From QQUD01 sp039029915 (lineage in GTDB: Bacteria > Chloroflexota > Anaerolineae > Promineifilales > Promineifilaceae): a DNA stretch of 8,421 bases. A program made the translations under genes and the position numbers. The DNA lies in assembly GCA_039029915.1 (NCBI GenBank), contig JBCCFD010000363.1, forward strand, positions 1-8,421, written 5' to 3'. The notes beneath the pieces were generated by a model. The model was not told the origin of the DNA. It searched no databases and saw nothing but the letters and a program-made list of their open reading frames with translations. Of this stretch, positions 6,685 to 8,421 are shown piece by piece; position 1 is the first letter of the stretch; each line of letters begins with the position of its first letter.

Positions 6685-6692
6685 AACATATT

Positions 6693-6788
6693 ATGAGAGA
6701 AGCACTTTTGGACCCGCCAAGGCATTTTTTATCTTCAGCGCTTGTGGGTTTGCTAGCTTATGAGTTGTTTAAAATAGACTTTTCTTAA
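6693..6788 (+). CDS. Candidate 31-residue small membrane protein
   Basis: ATG 6693 to TAA 6786-6788 encodes 31 residues. The N-terminus is charged and proline-containing (MREALLDPPRHF), followed by a hydrophobic stretch of about 14 residues (LSSALVGLLAYELF) and a short polar tail (KIDFS). This resembles a small single-pass or peripheral membrane peptide; I recognise no family. Support comes from the well-placed Shine-Dalgarno and a plausible promoter. The stop codon overlaps the stop of the convergent NRPS gene within the self-complementary TTAA, so the two genes meet tail to tail. It could be a chance frame: 31 codons is too short for codon statistics. A small peptide next to an NRPS could relate to export, immunity or regulation, but nothing in the sequence shows that. 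Confidence 0.4.
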   Translation: MREALLDPPRHFLSSALVGLLAYELFKIDFS

Positions 6789-8421
6789 AATTCAAACTCT
6801 TCCGCTTCCCCTTCAAATGGTTGCAAAGGAGCGGTCTGCACTTTGATTTGCCAGTTAACGGCATCCACCTGCTTAGCTAAGTCAGCAATGTTGGGTGAAT
6901 CAAAAAAGTCGGCCAGCGTTAAGTTGATGGCATAATTATCCCGAATCTTTGAGATAATTTGGGTCGCTAGCAGTGAATGGCCACCCAGCTCGAAGAAGTC
7001 TGAATGTATGCCCACTTTCTCAATTTTGAGGAAATCTGCCCAAATTTCAGCAATCTTTTGCTCTGTAGACGAATTCGGTGGCACATAATCGGCCGTATCA
7101 ATCACACCATTCAGGGGGTTTTGAAGGGTTCGCCGATCTAGTTTGCCATTGGGCATTAAGGGGAACTGATCTTGAATCACAAAGTTGGATGGAATCATAT
7201 AGGCGGGCAGCTTCGATTGAAGAAAGCGACGCATAACGGCCGTTTCCAACACCTTCACCCCTTGTTCAAGCAAAATATAGGCGATCAGACGTTTATCATC
7301 ATTGCCAAGGTCAACGGCCGTAACCACCGCCTCACGGACCGATGCATGTTCAGCCAGCGTCGCCTCAATCTCACCCAGTTCAATCCGAAAGCCGCGCACC
7401 TTCACCTGAAAATCAACTCGACCTAAGCAAACAATTGTGCCGTCCGGTAAATATTTTGCCAAGTCACCCGTGTAATACATTTTGGCACCTAACTTATTCA
7501 CAAACGGGTTATGAACAAATCGCTCAGAGGTTAGCCTAGAGCGATTAAGATACCCTTTAGAAACCCCATCTCCCGCAATCCACAGCTCACCCGTCACCCC
7601 GATGGGCACTGGATTTAGATGTTTATCCAAGATATACATCTGCGTGTTGCCAATCGGTTTACCGATGTCGATTAACTTGGGGTTCGTCACCTTCGATACG
7701 GACGACCAGATCGTCGTTTCCGTTGGCCCATACATATTCCAAAGTTCCGTGCTGTCGCTTAGTAAAGTTTGTGCCAAATTCTGCGGTAGCGGCTCACCAC
7801 CAGACAGCATCTTGAACCCCTCAGCGGGTTGCCAACCCGCAGCCAGCAACATTTGCCACGTCGCAGGCGTTGCCTGCATGATGCTGACATTCATCCTCTT
7901 TAGTCCATTTGCCAAACGGCGACCGTCTCGACTCATATCAACATCGGCTAACGCCACTGTTGCGCCGCTCACCAGCGGCAAGAACAGTTCTAAAACAGCA
8001 ATATCAAACGAGAGTGTTGTCACGGCCATAAGTACGTCTGTACTGCGAATGCCGGGCTCTTTTTGCATGGTGATTAGGAAATTCACCACATTGCGATGCG
8101 TTATTTTGACACCCTTTGGCTTCCCAGTAGACCCTGACGTAAAGATGGTGTAAGCCAATGCGTCACTCATATTGTTGTGTCGGTACTGTATAGGGGGCGT
8201 GTTTGCTGAATCTATCTCCGTCCAATCCTTATCAATTAAAATGGTGCGCCCTAAAAATTGGGGGAGTTCATTGATTGTTTCAGTTTCAGCAAGCAAGATG
8301 TTGGCCTGCGAATCTTCCAGCATAAACTTCAGCCGCTCTTCGGGGTAGTTCGGGTCCATGGGCAAGTAAGCCCCACCCGCTTTTAATATCCCGAGCAGGC
8401 CAACAATCAAATCGGGCGTGC
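6785..8421 (-). CDS. Non-ribosomal peptide synthetase, C-terminal adenylation-carrier part (cut by right edge), probably glycine-activating
   Basis: The frame is open to the right edge; 544 residues are visible, numbered here in nucleotides. Adenylation motifs in order: LLGILKAGGAYLPMDP (A2), YTIFTSGSTGKPKGV (A3), SFDIAVLELF (A4), NMYGPTETTIW (A5), GELWIAGDGVSKGYL (A6), YYTGDL (A7), GRVDFQVKVRGFRIELGE (A8), LPAYMIP (A9) and NGKLDRR (A10, Lys at 7144-7142). A carrier domain follows with DFFELGGHSLLATQ; the phosphopantetheine serine codon is at 6976-6974. After it only an acidic tail (ending EEFEF) remains, so there is no condensation, epimerase, thioesterase or reductase domain downstream in this polypeptide. 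Aligning with GrsA by eye gives the pocket code D-I-L-Q-L-G-M-I-W-K, one residue from the glycine code DILQLGLIWK that I recall. A condensation domain is expected beyond the right edge. The internal TTG at 8410 is not the true start, because the A2 region is already under way there. Confidence 0.95.
   Translation of the reverse strand, partial: TPDLIVGLLGILKAGGAYLPMDPNYPEERLKFMLEDSQANILLAETETINELPQFLGRTILIDKDWTEIDSANTPPIQYRHNNMSDALAYTIFTSGSTGKPKGVKITHRNVVNFLITMQKEPGIRSTDVLMAVTTLSFDIAVLELFLPLVSGATVALADVDMSRDGRRLANGLKRMNVSIMQATPATWQMLLAAGWQPAEGFKMLSGGEPLPQNLAQTLLSDSTELWNMYGPTETTIWSSVSKVTNPKLIDIGKPIGNTQMYILDKHLNPVPIGVTGELWIAGDGVSKGYLNRSRLTSERFVHNPFVNKLGAKMYYTGDLAKYLPDGTIVCLGRVDFQVKVRGFRIELGEIEATLAEHASVREAVVTAVDLGNDDKRLIAYILLEQGVKVLETAVMRRFLQSKLPAYMIPSNFVIQDQFPLMPNGKLDRRTLQNPLNGVIDTADYVPPNSSTEQKIAEIWADFLKIEKVGIHSDFFELGGHSLLATQIISKIRDNYAINLTLADFFDSPNIADLAKQVDAVNWQIKVQTAPLQPFEGEAEEFEF

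Larger units (their letters stand above)
6413..6692. other. Intergenic region between the dehydrogenase and the small ORF
   Basis: This 280-nt stretch should hold the promoter of the minus-strand dehydrogenase and that of the plus-strand small ORF. Just before the dehydrogenase ATG there is an imperfectly spaced inverted repeat TGGTCA (6414-6419) / TGACCA (6434-6439), short enough to be chance. A frame of 66 codons on the plus strand from TTG 6433 has no ribosome site and no recognisable motif, so I do not call it. No tRNA, insertion sequence end or CRISPR repeat was seen. Confidence 0.5.

Noticed and set aside
7602..8153. A 183-codon open frame on the plus strand
   Set aside because: It is antisense to the adenylation domain, whose motifs A3-A5 are intact in the other strand. 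The predicted protein has no recognisable feature.

Overview
The window looks like chromosomal DNA from a bacterium of moderate GC content (about half, estimated by eye), most likely a filamentous or environmental member of the Chloroflexota. The hints are a membrane-anchored protein made almost entirely of Thr/Pro/Ala repeats (the TATPT style common in that phylum), a membrane-anchored sorbosone-dehydrogenase-like PQQ enzyme, an M42 peptidase and a very large sensor kinase. The phylum assignment is an inference without a database search.

Layout, left to right. (1) 1-796, minus strand: the N-terminal 265 residues of an M42-family metallo-aminopeptidase, cut by the left edge. (2) 797-979: AT-rich spacer with a perfect 12-bp inverted repeat just after the stop of the next gene. 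(3) 980-1576, minus: a short protein with one membrane segment and a Thr/Pro-rich stalk but no head domain. (4) 1577-1896: a divergent control region with a sigma70-like promoter on each strand, an operator-like 6-3-6 inverted repeat and a hairpin in the kinase leader. (5) 1897-5202, plus: an 1101-residue hybrid-free sensor histidine kinase (multi-spanning N-terminus, extracytoplasmic sensor, HAMP, GAF, PAS, HisKA, HATPase). (6) 5243-6412, minus: a membrane-anchored PQQ-dependent sugar/sorbosone dehydrogenase-like beta-propeller, convergent with the kinase. (7) 6413-6692: spacer with possible promoter elements. (8) 6693-6788, plus: a 31-codon candidate small membrane protein with a good Shine-Dalgarno site. 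(9) 6785-8421, minus: the C-terminal end of a non-ribosomal peptide synthetase (adenylation domain plus carrier domain), cut by the right edge; its specificity residues resemble the glycine code.

How the genes fit together: I see no single pathway. The kinase and the stalk protein share a divergent control region and may be co-regulated. No response regulator lies next to the kinase. The NRPS belongs to a natural-product locus that continues to the right; it ends after the carrier domain with no release domain. The sugar dehydrogenase and peptidase look like independent housekeeping or catabolic genes.

The strongest unexplained signal is at the DNA level: the palindrome ACGGCCGT occurs 11 times in 8.4 kb (about 0.1 expected by chance), spread over five genes on both strands and in two reading phases. 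It behaves like the HIP1 octamer of cyanobacteria but has a different sequence.
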